22,191 nucleotides of DNA from CAYUHJ01 sp964444365 (GCA_964444365.1 CAYUHJ010000093.1:1-22191), one strand, 5' to 3'. Positions 1-7,057 are shown, numbered from the stretch's first letter. The notes: generated by a model from the sequence alone, not told the origin. Made by a program: numbers and translations.

Positions 1-85
1 AGGCCGGGTAGGGGAAGGCCTCAACCGCGAAGACACTTCATCCGAGGGCGAGATCCCCCATCCGGATGGTGCCTTCCCCTCACCC

Positions 86-116
86 CGGCCCCTCTCCACC
101 ACCGGGAGAGGGGGAA
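86..116. repeat. Short G/C-rich inverted repeat
   Basis: CCCCTCTCC and GGAGAGGGG flank a short loop. The composition resembles the longer repeats near 1210, 5656 and 20769 (C-rich arm, then G-rich arm). It may be the end of the preceding transcription unit, whose gene lies outside the window. Bases 1-85 hold no supportable gene. Confidence 0.4.
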
Positions 117-129
117 CGGGGTCCCCCGC

Positions 130-135
130 TATAAT
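130..135 (+). promoter_or_regulatory. -10 box of the DAHP synthase gene
   Basis: A perfect TATAAT lies 32 bases before the ATG at 168, placing transcription start near 142 and giving a leader of about 26 bases. No clear -35 hexamer is seen at the usual distance; that position falls in a G-rich inverted repeat (about 86-115). Confidence 0.6.
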
Positions 136-167
136 ACCGGCTTCCGCCCGCCCGTTCCGAGGTTCCC

Positions 168-1181
168 ATGCTCGTCGTCATGCGGTCCGACGCCACCCCC
201 CAGCAGATCGACCGGGTCATCGCCGCGATCCGGGACCAGGGGCTCACGCCGCACCCGCTCCCCGGCTCGACCCGCACCGCCGTCGGCATGACCGGCAACA
301 CCGGGGCCGTCGACCGCGCGATCTTTGAAGTGCTCCCCGGCGTCGAGGAAGCGATCCGCGTGACCAAGCCGTACAAACTCGCCAGCCGGGAGATGCACCG
401 CGACGACACCGTCGTCCGCACCCCGTTCGGCACCGTCGGCCCGGACACGTTCACCGTCGTCGCCGGGCCGTGCTCCGTCGAGAACGAGGCGATGATCCTC
501 CGCACCGCGGAATTCCTGGTCTCGAACGGCGTGAAGTGGCTGCGGGCCGGGGCGTTCAAGCCGCGGACCAGCCCGTACAGCTTCCAGGGCATGGGGGTCG
601 AGGGGCTGAAAATCCTGGCGAAAGCCCGCGAAACGACCGGTATCGGCGTCGTCACGGAACTCATGGACACGGAGTTCGCGTCCGCCGTGGAAGAGGCGTC
701 CGACGTGATCCAGATCGGCGCGCGGAACATGCAGAACTTCTCGCTGCTGAAGCGGGTCGGGAAGTGCCGCAAGCCGGTGCTGCTGAAGCGGGGGATGAGC
801 GCGACGCTCGAAGAGTGGCTGATGTCCGCCGAGTACGTGATGGCCGGCGGGAACTACGACGTGATCCTGTGCGAGCGCGGCGTCCGCACGTTCTCCGACC
901 ACTCGCGGAACACGCTGGACCTGTCCGTGATCCCGCCGGCGAAGGCCGTGTGCCACCTGCCGATCTTCGTGGACCCCAGCCACGGCACCGGGAAGCGGGC
1001 GTACGTCCCGGCGATGGCGATGGCGGCCCTGGCGGCCGGCGCGGACGGACTGCTCATCGAGATGCACCCGGACCCCGACCGGGCCGCGTCGGACGGCCCG
1101 CAGTCGCTCGACTTCCCGAGTTTCGGGGCGCTGCTGGACCGGCTCCGCGCCCTGGCCGCGGTCGTCGGCCGACGGGTGTGA
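168..1181 (+). CDS. aroF: 3-deoxy-7-phosphoheptulonate (DAHP) synthase
   Basis: This cytoplasmic enzyme condenses phosphoenolpyruvate and erythrose 4-phosphate, the first step of the shikimate pathway to aromatic amino acids. The 337-residue protein has the type I-beta architecture. Residues 1 to about 70 form a ferredoxin-like/ACT-like regulatory domain, and the rest is the TIM barrel. The metal and substrate motifs are visible: AGPCS at 99-103 (C102 metal ligand), FKPRTSPYSFQG, the VDPSHGTGK segment with H272, and IEMHP with E298. The ATG at 168 gives the usual family length and follows a TATAAT box. The N-terminal domain suggests feedback control by an aromatic amino acid, as known for related enzymes, but which effector cannot be read here. 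It stands alone and converges on csrA. The symbol could equally be aroG or aroA(G), depending on naming tradition. Confidence 0.95.
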   Translation: MLVVMRSDATPQQIDRVIAAIRDQGLTPHPLPGSTRTAVGMTGNTGAVDRAIFEVLPGVEEAIRVTKPYKLASREMHRDDTVVRTPFGTVGPDTFTVVAGPCSVENEAMILRTAEFLVSNGVKWLRAGAFKPRTSPYSFQGMGVEGLKILAKARETTGIGVVTELMDTEFASAVEEASDVIQIGARNMQNFSLLKRVGKCRKPVLLKRGMSATLEEWLMSAEYVMAGGNYDVILCERGVRTFSDHSRNTLDLSVIPPAKAVCHLPIFVDPSHGTGKRAYVPAMAMAALAAGADGLLIEMHPDPDRAASDGPQSLDFPSFGALLDRLRALAAVVGRRV

Positions 1182-1209
1182 CGGGTGTGGGACGAGGGTG
1201 GTACTTGCT

Positions 1210-1298
1210 CCCTCCCCCTTGATGGGTGAGGGTGAACAGCTCTAATCCAGGTGAAGGTTCCACCCCCACCCTCACCCTCCCCCCTCAAGGGGGAGGGG
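1210..1298. repeat. G-rich imperfect inverted repeat between convergent genes (family F1)
   Basis: The left arm begins CCCTCCCCCTTGA and the right arm ends TCAAGGGGGAGGG. The arms pair imperfectly around a centre near 1250. A close relative occurs at 5656-5752, with the same CACCCCCACCCTCACCCTC core. Its position between the stops of aroF (1181) and csrA (1317) fits a bidirectional terminator, though there is no strong T-tract. Confidence 0.6.
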
Positions 1299-1316
1299 AC
1301 GAGAAGCCGAACCGGG

Positions 1317-1538
1317 TCAGCCGGCCCCGTTCGCGCCGGCGGGCTTGACGGGGACCGGGGCCGGGACGGCCGGCTTCGTGCCGTGGATGGCCTCGAACAC
1401 CTCTTCGCGGTGGACGGGCACGTCCTTCGGGGCGACGATCCCGAGCCGGACCTTGTCCCCGCGGATTTCGATCACCGTGATGACGACGTCGTTGTTGACG
1501 ACGATCGACTCGTTCTTTTTTCTGGACAGGACGAGCAT
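1317..1538 (-). CDS. csrA: Carbon storage regulator CsrA (RNA-binding translational regulator)
   Basis: CsrA is a small dimeric protein that binds GGA motifs in mRNA leaders, usually blocking translation, and often controls motility and carbon storage. The 73-residue product begins MLVLSRKKNESIVV, which is diagnostic. The RNA-contacting residues known from E. coli are present: L4, R6, and R44 in PVHREEV. The conserved core ends near residue 53, followed by a Pro/Ala-rich tail of about 20 residues (TKPAVPAPVPVKPAGANGAG) that is longer than in many homologues. The start is preceded by AGGGA only a few bases before the ATG, and a promoter candidate (1707-1736) implies a leader of about 160 bases. 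The SD itself contains a GGA, so autoregulation is plausible but inferred. A FliA-type sigma factor lies 3 kb away. Confidence 0.95.
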   Translation of the reverse strand: MLVLSRKKNESIVVNNDVVITVIEIRGDKVRLGIVAPKDVPVHREEVFEAIHGTKPAVPAPVPVKPAGANGAG

Positions 1539-1706
1539 AGGTCCCTGACTTTCGCAGCGGCGGGTCTGCTCAAGGGGGTCGCATCTCCTCGGGGGTCCGG
1601 ACCGTTCCGGCCGCGACGCGGCGACGTGGCGTTCCCGTTCCCTTCAGGGGGGGCGGGGGTGGCGGGGCGGGGACGGGGCGTGGCCGCACACTTTCGCCGA
1701 CATTTC

Positions 1707-1736
1707 ACTGTAAAACCGGGCAATCTGGAGCGTCAA
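1707..1736 (-). promoter_or_regulatory. Candidate csrA promoter
   Basis: On the minus strand TTGACG (complement of 1731-1736) and TACAGT (complement of 1707-1712) are 18 bases apart, a good match to a vegetative promoter. The TTGACG box also occurs in the tRNA-Glu promoter of this window. It implies a csrA leader of about 160 bases. Confidence 0.6.
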
Positions 1737-1801
1737 GCGGATTTTCGGCCGAAAGCGGAATTTTTTCCCTTGCCGATCCGGCGCGACGTGCCCCATCAAC
1801 G

Positions 1802-1833
1802 TTCCGATCCGGAGCTCGCGCCCCGGATCGGAA
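1802..1833 (-). terminator. Hairpin after the HEAT-repeat gene
   Basis: TTCCGATCCGG (1802-1812) and CCGGATCGGAA (1823-1833) form a perfect 11-bp stem with a 10-base loop, about 28 bases beyond the stop of the HEAT gene in its reading direction. No T-run follows, so this is a terminator-like hairpin and not a canonical one. Confidence 0.55.
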
Positions 1834-1861
1834 GATTGTCTGGGTCTTGGTGCGAATCCGC

Positions 1862-2887
1862 TCACTCCGGCAGCACGAAGCTCGCCTGCCGGACCTCGGC
1901 CGCCTGGGTGCGGTAGTACCCGGCCAGCCGGCGGACGGTCGGGTCCGGGTCGCCGTCGGCCAGGCGGGTCGCCCAGGCCCCGAACGACACGTGGCACTCG
2001 AACGCCACCCGCAACGCCCCGGCCCGGACCGCGGGGTCGGCGTCGCGGCTGAGCCGTTCCAGCCACGGGCCGGGGTCGCGGACGGCGTCGCCGGGCCACC
2101 GCAGGTCGAGGAGCAGCCGCAGCCGTTCGGACGGCTCCGGGTCGCTCAGCTTCCGCGCGAGCGTCAGTTGCTCCGGGGACAGCCCGCGGGCCTGCAACGC
2201 GGACTCGCACAGGTTCCGCACTTCCGGGTCGGCGTCGTGCAGGCAGCGGAACAGCGCCTCGTCTTCCACCGGGGATTCGTCCGACGGCGGGCCGACCGCC
2301 AGGATCGCCGCCCGGCGGACTTCCGGCGACGGGTCGTCGAGCAGCGGCGCGACCTCGGCGGTCATCCGCACGTCCGGTCGAAGGGCGAGGCGCACCGCGC
2401 GGACGCGGCCGTCCGCGGACTTCCCGACGAGCATCGTTTTGACCAGATCCTTGCTGCGCTGCACCGCGTCCGGGTCCGGGCACTTCAGGAAGTCCGGCAC
2501 CAGGTCGAGGGCCGCGTCCGCACCCGTCGGGGACAGGCCGGGGATCGCCTGCACGAGCGGCCGGCAGCACCCGGTGAACCGCGGGTCGGCGGGCGTGAGC
2601 GCGTCGAGGTGCCCGCGGATCGCCGCGACCGTGGACGTACACCACGCCGGGTCTTCGCCCTTCAGGACGGCCACGACCTCGGGCATCCCCGCGTCGCCGA
2701 GCGCGACGAGCTTGGCGGCCCACAGCGCGCGGTCGTCGTCCGTCCCCGCGGTGCGGAGCCGGTGGGCAGCGTACCGGGCCGAGATGTCGTTCCAGTTGAG
2801 GGCCGCGTACCCGCCCACCGCGAGGACGGCGAGCAGCACGCCGCCGCCGATGCGCATGGCCCACACCCGTCCGCGTCCGTGCGGCAT
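1862..2887 (-). CDS. Membrane-anchored HEAT-repeat protein
   Basis: The 341-residue product has one hydrophobic segment near the N-terminus (about residues 11-31, MRIGGGVLLAVLAVGGYAAL), likely an uncleaved anchor that puts the rest outside the cytoplasm. The body is alpha-helical with HEAT/PBS-lyase-like repeats: DPSPEVRRAA near 185, DADPEVRN near 218, DADPAVRAGA near 282 and DPDPTVRR near 313. Such repeats form protein-binding solenoids; no catalytic motif is seen. Two in-frame starts are possible, 2887 or the inner ATG at 2857, and the inner one would put the hydrophobic segment right at the start. It appears monocistronic, with a hairpin after the stop and a MITE-like element upstream. The partner and the biological role are unknown. 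Confidence 0.8.
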   Translation of the reverse strand: MPHGRGRVWAMRIGGGVLLAVLAVGGYAALNWNDISARYAAHRLRTAGTDDDRALWAAKLVALGDAGMPEVVAVLKGEDPAWCTSTVAAIRGHLDALTPADPRFTGCCRPLVQAIPGLSPTGADAALDLVPDFLKCPDPDAVQRSKDLVKTMLVGKSADGRVRAVRLALRPDVRMTAEVAPLLDDPSPEVRRAAILAVGPPSDESPVEDEALFRCLHDADPEVRNLCESALQARGLSPEQLTLARKLSDPEPSERLRLLLDLRWPGDAVRDPGPWLERLSRDADPAVRAGALRVAFECHVSFGAWATRLADGDPDPTVRRLAGYYRTQAAEVRQASFVLPE

Positions 2888-2979
2888 ATGGCACCCCGTA
2901 TGTGTCCAGTCCGTGTGAATCGACGGAGAGGCGGGCCGGAGGATAAGCGACGGGAAACCGCCGTGGCAAGGTCAATATG

Positions 2980-3080
2980 AGTAGGTCACTCGCTCCGCGA
3001 GTGACCTCGCTTCCGCTCGCAGAAAAGTGTGTTGCGTTCTCGGGACATGATCCCGTCACTCGCGGAGCGAGTGACCTACT
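2980..3080 (-). mobile_element. MITE-like element, copy 1 (101 bp, perfect 26-bp terminal inverted repeats)
   Basis: The ends 2980-3005 and 3055-3080 are exact reverse complements over 26 bp. Each arm contains its own small hairpin, TCACTCGCTCCGCGAGTGA or its complement. The interior, read on the minus strand, aligns with the right part of copy 2 (about 32 of 47 positions by hand), so the two copies are related and lie in opposite orientations. No transposase is encoded. I could not identify a clear target-site duplication. Confidence 0.7.
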
Positions 3081-3089
3081 GACTCGTGG

Positions 3090-3095
3090 TACAAT
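3090..3095 (+). promoter_or_regulatory. -10 box implying a leaderless transcript
   Basis: TACAAT ends only six bases before the ATG at 3102, so transcription would start at or next to the A of the start codon. No ribosome binding site precedes the ATG, consistent with a leaderless mRNA. The -35 region would fall inside the right arm of MITE copy 1. Confidence 0.5.
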
Positions 3096-3101
3096 CCCCG
3101 C

Positions 3102-4070
3102 ATGTCCGAGCGTGACGCCTTTCTCTCAGCGATTCGCGCGAGCCCGGCCGACGACACGGTCCGGCTCGTGTTCGCGGACTGGCTCGACGACCACGGCGAG
3201 CCCGAGCGGGCCGAGTTCATCCGCGTCCAGTGCGAACTCGAACCGCTGCGCGAAAGGCTCGACGACTCGCGGGTGCAAGCCCTGTGGCAGCGCGAGGACG
3301 AACTCCTCGCCGAACACTTTTCCCGCTGGGCCGGCACCGTCGCGGACCTGGGCGCGATCGAGCCGCAGTTCGGCCCGGTGTTCGTGCGGGGCTTCCCGGA
3401 ACGGGTGGGCGTGTCGCGAGAGACTTTGCTGCACCGCGAGGACGAGATCTTCACGTCTTGTCCGACTGTTCGGGGAATTGCCATATTTCATACGCACGTG
3501 TTTTCCTTGTCTCGACATGTACTTGTGAATCGGCACCCGGTCGAGATGGTGGAAGTGTGTGACGAGTCGTGGATCGCACGGCTTTCACGACTGCCAAACC
3601 CCGTCTCTGCCCGCTTCCCCCTTCTCGGCGACCTCGGCCACGGGCTGTTCGCCGGGCACCTCCCCAGTGGCACGGCGTGTCTGGCGGCTGTCACCGATAA
3701 CGGGAAGCGGGTCTACCTCGTCACGTTCAACGCGGACGGCACCTTCAGCAAGACGCTCTGGGAAGACGGGCAGTGGAGCGGCGACCGGCTCCGTCAGCGG
3801 TTCGGGTTCGTGCCGGGGTTGATCCGCATCCGCGAGTTCCGGGACCGCGGCCTCGCCCTGCGGCTGTGGCCGACGCAATACATCAACGATTACCTCCGCG
3901 ACCCGTGGCGGCAACCGGCGGGGATGCCCGAACCCCAGTGGCGAACGCGCGGCGGCGTCCTGCGGAAGTGGCTGGAACTCGGGCGGTTCGTCATCGAATG
4001 GCAAGGCCGCGAACACGTCGCCGACAAGCGCGGCCGGGTGGTGGCAGGGCGACGCAGTGATTCGCAATGA
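3102..4070 (+). CDS. TIGR02996-domain protein of unknown function
   Basis: The first 45 or so residues of this 322-residue protein match the planctomycete TIGR02996 signature: an early ERDAFLSAI, then RLVFADWLDDHGEPERAEFI and RVQCEL. This short domain is highly multiplied in Gemmata-type genomes, and no biochemical function is established. The rest of the protein is not recognised. It has no signal peptide or membrane segment and seems soluble. It includes a stretch near residues 115-150 (nucleotides about 3450-3560) that is visibly richer in A/T than its surroundings. The C-terminus is basic. The ATG is chosen because it begins the domain and lies just after a TACAAT box. The gene sits exactly between two oppositely oriented MITE-like elements, suggesting it moved as a cassette or lies in an insertion-tolerant spot. 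Confidence 0.8.
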   Translation: MSERDAFLSAIRASPADDTVRLVFADWLDDHGEPERAEFIRVQCELEPLRERLDDSRVQALWQREDELLAEHFSRWAGTVADLGAIEPQFGPVFVRGFPERVGVSRETLLHREDEIFTSCPTVRGIAIFHTHVFSLSRHVLVNRHPVEMVEVCDESWIARLSRLPNPVSARFPLLGDLGHGLFAGHLPSGTACLAAVTDNGKRVYLVTFNADGTFSKTLWEDGQWSGDRLRQRFGFVPGLIRIREFRDRGLALRLWPTQYINDYLRDPWRQPAGMPEPQWRTRGGVLRKWLELGRFVIEWQGREHVADKRGRVVAGRRSDSQ

Positions 4071-4078
4071 GGCGTTTC

Positions 4079-4234
4079 AGTGGGTCACTCGCTCCGCGAG
4101 TGACCACGCTTCGTCCCATCATCAAGCATGTCACGTTCGAGGGACGAAGCAGGAACCGTAGGCTCGTGTCTCGGAAACGCGAAACGCCTTTGTCAGGGAC
4201 GAAGCGAGGTCACTCGCGGAGCGAGTGACCCACT
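4079..4234 (+). mobile_element. MITE-like element, copy 2 (156 bp, 39-bp terminal inverted repeats)
   Basis: The arms 4079-4117 and 4196-4234 are reverse complements with one mismatch in 39. Each carries the same TCACTCGCTCCGCGAGTGA hairpin as copy 1, and GGGACGAAGC also recurs internally (4141-4150). It begins 9 bases after the stop of the TIGR02996 gene. No coding capacity is credible. It may double as that gene's terminator. Confidence 0.7.
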
Positions 4235-4748
4235 CAATCACTGCGTCGCCTTTCATTCCCCTGATTTTCCTCTCGACACCCCTCGGGGCCGACGCTATTC
4301 GGCGTCCTCTCGTTCGGGGTGCGTGCGCGACACGGATTCGGGCGGTTGGGGAACCGACCCGGAGCCTGCTTTCGGTCGAACCGATTCCCCCTGGTCAACC
4401 GGGGGGAGGGGGTCGGCCGGCGGCACGTGGTGTGCCCGCCGCGAGTGGAGAAGGGACGGCGACGGCGAAGAATTCGCGGGTTTCGTTGAAGCCCCGGACC
4501 TTCGCGGCCGATGGTTCTACAGCGGGTGCCGGGGCCTTCCCGGTCGGCACCCCAGGGGGAAATCGCGGGCGACAATCCCGCCGGAATCGGAGCACCTCGG
4601 GGCCGGTCGCCGGTCTCGTCGTGCCCGTCCGGGAGTCTGGCCCACGGGGGATGTCGCCGGAACCGCGCCACCAGGAAGGGGGCAGCGTTCCGGCGGGATT
4701 CGGGCCAGCGGGTGCCACCGCCCGACGATGTCAGGGAGGATACGTCCG
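4235..4748. other. 514-base region upstream of fliA without a convincing gene
   Basis: A reading frame in phase with fliA stays open through this stretch, but its product is Arg/Gly/Ser/Pro-rich, matches no family I recognise, and begins inside the MITE. The DNA contains a weak hairpin near 4525-4552 (GGTGCCG with CGGCACC) and no clear -35/-10 pair. It is most simply a long promoter/leader region for fliA, possibly including decayed sequence. Confidence 0.5.
4733..4740 (+). promoter_or_regulatory. Strong ribosome binding site that fixes the fliA start
   Basis: AGGGAGGA lies eight bases upstream of the ATG at 4749. It is one of the two best Shine-Dalgarno sequences in the window and decides the start within a much longer open frame. 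Confidence 0.75.
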
Positions 4749-5525
4749 ATGGTCACCCGCGCCGACGTCGACATCTCGCAGGTCTGGAAAGACTACCGGG
4801 CGTGCCCGACACTCGACCTCCGCAACCGGCTGGTCGAGAACTACCTGTCACTCGTGAAGTACAACGCCGAGCGCATCTGGGCGCGGCTGCCGGACGGCGT
4901 CGAACTCGACGACCTGATCTCGGCGGGCATCTTCGGCCTGCTCGACGCGATCGAGGCGTTCGACCTCGAACGCGGCGTCAAGTTCGAGACGTACTGCGTC
5001 CCCCGCATCCGCGGCGCGATGCTGGACGAACTCCGGACGATGGACTGGGTGCCCCGGCTGGTGCGGTCCAAGCAGTCCAAGATGGACGCGGCCGCCAAGT
5101 CCCTCGAGACGGCGCTCGGCCGCAAGCCGACGCACGAGGAACTCGCGGAGAAGCTCGGCGTGCCGATGGAACAAATCCACGCCTACGTGAGCGAGGCCAA
5201 CGCGGTCAACCTCGTCAGCCTGAACAAGAAGTGGTACGAGACGGACAGCTACAAGGACGTCCGCGAGATCGACATCCTCGAAGACAAGAAGTCCGAAGAC
5301 CCCACCAACCGCCTGCAGAACCGCGACCTGATGCGGCTCGTCACCCGCGGGCTGAACCGGAACGAGCGGCTCATCGTCATCCTCTACTACTACGAAGAGA
5401 TGACGATGAAAGAAATCGGCGCGACGCTGAACCTCAGCGAGTCCCGCGTCAGCCAGATGCACAGCAGCATCGTCGCCCGGCTCCAGGCCCAGCTGGCGAA
5501 GCGGAAGCCCGAGTTCAGCAACTGA
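4749..5525 (+). CDS. fliA: FliA/WhiG-type RNA polymerase sigma factor (sigma-28)
   Basis: Sigma-28 directs RNA polymerase to late flagellar and related promoters. The 258-residue protein shows region 2 (ELDDLISAGIFGLLDAIEAF followed by ERGVKFETYCVPRIRGAMLDELR), region 3 (ETALGRKPTHEELAEKLGV) and a region 4 helix-turn-helix (MTMKEIGATLNLSESRVSQM). It is close to the length usual for FliA. The ATG at 4749 is chosen because AGGGAGGA (4733-4740) sits eight bases before it and the protein then begins like known homologues; the longer open frame upstream is rejected. It appears monocistronic and ends at a strong palindromic terminator. In this lineage it may control motile swarmer-cell genes, but no flagellar gene is in the window. 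An anti-sigma partner (FlgM) is not seen. Confidence 0.92.
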   Translation: MVTRADVDISQVWKDYRACPTLDLRNRLVENYLSLVKYNAERIWARLPDGVELDDLISAGIFGLLDAIEAFDLERGVKFETYCVPRIRGAMLDELRTMDWVPRLVRSKQSKMDAAAKSLETALGRKPTHEELAEKLGVPMEQIHAYVSEANAVNLVSLNKKWYETDSYKDVREIDILEDKKSEDPTNRLQNRDLMRLVTRGLNRNERLIVILYYYEEMTMKEIGATLNLSESRVSQMHSSIVARLQAQLAKRKPEFSN

Positions 5526-5537
5526 TCGCGTCCGGGC

Positions 5538-5597
5538 CGACCCGACGGCGGCGACGGGGAAGCGCTTCCCCGTCGCCGCCGTCGGGTCGTTTCTCCC
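5538..5597 (+). terminator. Rho-independent terminator after fliA: perfect 52-bp palindrome
   Basis: Bases 5538-5563 and 5564-5589 are exact reverse complements (26 bp each, meeting at AGC/GCT with no spacer), followed by a short T-rich tail (TTTCTCCC). It begins 12 bases after the fliA stop. Confidence 0.8.
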
Positions 5598-5655
5598 GTC
5601 TCGGTCGGCACGCCGCTCCTGCGGACTCTCCTCCATTTTCTGAGGATGGATCGTT

Positions 5656-5752
5656 CTCCCTCCCCCCTTGAGGGGTGAGGGTTGGGGTGGGGGTGAAAGC
5701 TTCACTCTCCAAACCACCCCCACCCTCACCCTCCCCTCTCAGGGGGAGGGGA
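5656..5752. repeat. G-rich inverted repeat (family F1)
   Basis: The left arm TCCCTCCCCCCTTGAGGGG and the right arm around CCTCTCAGGGGGAGGGGA pair imperfectly about a GTGAAAGCTTCAC centre near 5694-5706. The layout and core sequence match the repeat at 1210-1298. It lies between the fliA terminator and the dehydratase promoter. Confidence 0.6.
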
Positions 5753-5789
5753 TCAGAAGTCCGAATGAGATCAAAGCAACCCGAGGGGG

Positions 5790-5797
5790 TATACAAC
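5790..5797 (+). promoter_or_regulatory. Candidate -10 box of the dehydratase gene
   Basis: TATACAAC contains overlapping TATACA and TACAAC hexamers, about 33 bases before the ATG at 5830. No good -35 is visible. Confidence 0.4.
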
Positions 5798-5829
5798 ATC
5801 CCGGACCCGTCCGCGTTCCGGGGGAACCC

Positions 5830-6786
5830 ATGCCCGCGTATGTGATCGACTTCCCGGACGTGCTCGCCGCGGCGGAGCGGATCCGCGGGGTCGCCCACCG
5901 CACGCCCGTGCTCACCTGCGAGACGCTGGACCGGCTCGCGGGACGGCAGGTGTTTCTGAAGTGCGAAAACCTCCAGAAAACCGGGGCGTTCAAGTACCGC
6001 GGCGCGACCAACGCCGTGCGGCACCTGGGCGACGAGGTCGCGGCCCGCGGCGTCGTCACGCACAGCAGCGGGAACCACGCCCAGGCCCTCGCGCTGGCGG
6101 CGCGGGTGCGGGGCGTCCCGGCCCACGTCGTGATGCCGCGGACGGCGTCGCCGGTGAAAAAGGCCGCCGTCGCGGGGTACGGCGGGCGGGTCGTCGAGTG
6201 CGAGCCGACCCTCGCGGACCGGGAGCGGGTGGCGGCGGAACTCGTCGCGGAAACCGGCGGCACGCTGATCCCCCCGTTCGACCACCCGGACGTGATCGCC
6301 GGCCAGGGGACCGCCGCCCTCGAACTCCTCGCGGACGTCCCGGACCTGGACGCGGTCGTCGCCCCCGTCGGCGGCGGCGGGCTGCTCTCGGGCGTGTGTG
6401 TCGCATCGGCGGGAGTCAATGCGAACGTCCGCGTGTTCGGGGCGGAACCGCTCGGGGCGGACGACGCGGCCCGGTCGAAGGCGGCCGGGGAGTGGCTGCC
6501 GCAGACGTCGCCGCAGACTGTCGCCGACGGGCTGATGACGAGCCTCGGCCGGCTCACGTGGCCGATCATCCGGGACCGCGTGGCGGCGGTTCACACCGCG
6601 ACCGAAGCGGAAATCGTGGCCGCGATGCGGCAGGTCTGGGAGCGGGCGAAGCTGGTCGTCGAGCCGAGCGGGGCCGTCGGCGTGGCCGTCGTGCTCGGCG
6701 AGGCGTTCCGCGCGGTACCGGGGGTTGGGAAGGTCGGGGTCGTGCTGTCGGGCGGGAACGTGTCGCTGGACAAGCTGTACTGGTAA
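5830..6786 (+). CDS. PLP-dependent threonine/serine dehydratase
   Basis: The 318-residue product belongs to the fold-type II PLP family of catabolic/biosynthetic threonine dehydratases, which deaminate threonine to 2-oxobutanoate or serine to pyruvate. The PLP lysine is K55 in GAFKYRGA. The SSGNHAQALA asparagine loop, the glycine-rich phosphate loop VGGGGLLSG and the C-terminal LSGGNVS are all present. The protein ends right after the catalytic domain, so it lacks the ACT-like allosteric C-terminal domain of long IlvA enzymes. That favours a short TdcB-like form or a serine racemase, which cannot be told apart by motif alone. The ATG at 5830 gives the usual N-terminus (MPAYVIDFPDVLAAAERI); longer in-frame starts run into the upstream repeat. 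Monocistronic, with a hairpin after the stop. Confidence 0.9.
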   Translation: MPAYVIDFPDVLAAAERIRGVAHRTPVLTCETLDRLAGRQVFLKCENLQKTGAFKYRGATNAVRHLGDEVAARGVVTHSSGNHAQALALAARVRGVPAHVVMPRTASPVKKAAVAGYGGRVVECEPTLADRERVAAELVAETGGTLIPPFDHPDVIAGQGTAALELLADVPDLDAVVAPVGGGGLLSGVCVASAGVNANVRVFGAEPLGADDAARSKAAGEWLPQTSPQTVADGLMTSLGRLTWPIIRDRVAAVHTATEAEIVAAMRQVWERAKLVVEPSGAVGVAVVLGEAFRAVPGVGKVGVVLSGGNVSLDKLYW

Positions 6787-6790
6787 CGCA

Positions 6791-6834
6791 CGAGAAGCCG
6801 GCCGTTCTGCTTTCGCAGGGCGGCCGGCTTCGCG
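6791..6834. terminator. Bidirectional hairpin between the dehydratase gene and tRNA-Glu
   Basis: CGAGAAGCCGGCCG (6791-6804) pairs with CGGCCGGCTTCGCG (6821-6834) with one mismatch. The loop contains a smaller CTGC/GCAG stem. It begins five bases after the dehydratase stop and lies downstream of the convergent tRNA gene, so it can serve both. There is no long T-tract. Confidence 0.6.
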
Positions 6835-6869
6835 CGTTCATCCCGCTGGACACTCCGGGATGGGTCGTG

Positions 6870-6942
6870 TGACCCTGCGGGGATTCGAACCCCGGTCTCA
6901 ACCTTGAAAGGGTCGTGTCCTAGGCCTCTAGACGACAGGGCC
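6870..6942 (-). tRNA. tRNA-Glu (anticodon UUC)
   Basis: The 73-base minus-strand gene folds as a cloverleaf. The acceptor stem is GGCCCTG/CAGGGTC with one G-U pair. The D arm is GTC-TAGAGGCCTAG-GAC, the anticodon stem CGACC/GGTTG carries loop CTTTCAA, and the T arm is CGGGG-TTCGAAT-CCCCG. The anticodon TTC is the complement of 6906-6908. The discriminator is A and CCA is not encoded. The D-loop and overall sequence closely resemble other bacterial tRNA-Glu. Confidence 0.96.
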
Positions 6943-6958
6943 GGTACAAGACACCGTC

Positions 6959-6986
6959 TTTATAAGGCCCGCCCGCCGGCCGTCAA
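6959..6986 (-). promoter_or_regulatory. Promoter of tRNA-Glu
   Basis: On the minus strand TTGACG (complement of 6981-6986) and TATAAA (complement of 6959-6964) are 16 bases apart. Transcription would start near 6952, about 10 bases before the mature tRNA 5' end. This is the best vegetative promoter in the window. Confidence 0.75.
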
Positions 6987-7057
6987 CCCCCGGTTTTCGC
7001 GGGAACCGGCCGTAAGCCCGAATCCGTTCGCCGGGTACACCCCTCTGACGAACCGGA

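Larger units (their letters stand above)
1539..1861. other. Intergenic region between the csrA start and the HEAT-protein stop
   Basis: No gene is supported in these 323 bases. Reading on the minus strand, it contains the terminator-like hairpin of the HEAT gene (1802-1833), an A/T-rich stretch, the csrA promoter candidate (1707-1736), and a long G/C-rich csrA leader with several GGA triplets (complement of TCC at 1542, 1586, 1596, 1606, 1633 and 1639). Confidence 0.6.

Noticed and set aside
2980..4234. Target-site duplications and a transposase for the MITE-like elements
   Set aside because: No convincing direct repeats flank either copy, and no ORF within them has coding features.
4128..4748. 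In-frame N-terminal extension of fliA by about 207 residues
   Set aside because: It begins inside a MITE arm, is Arg/Gly/Ser/Pro-rich, resembles no family, and a strong ribosome site and canonical FliA start occur at 4749.
5830..6786. Full-length biosynthetic IlvA
   Set aside because: The protein ends after the catalytic domain, without the ACT-like regulatory domain of long IlvA, so only the general dehydratase name is kept.
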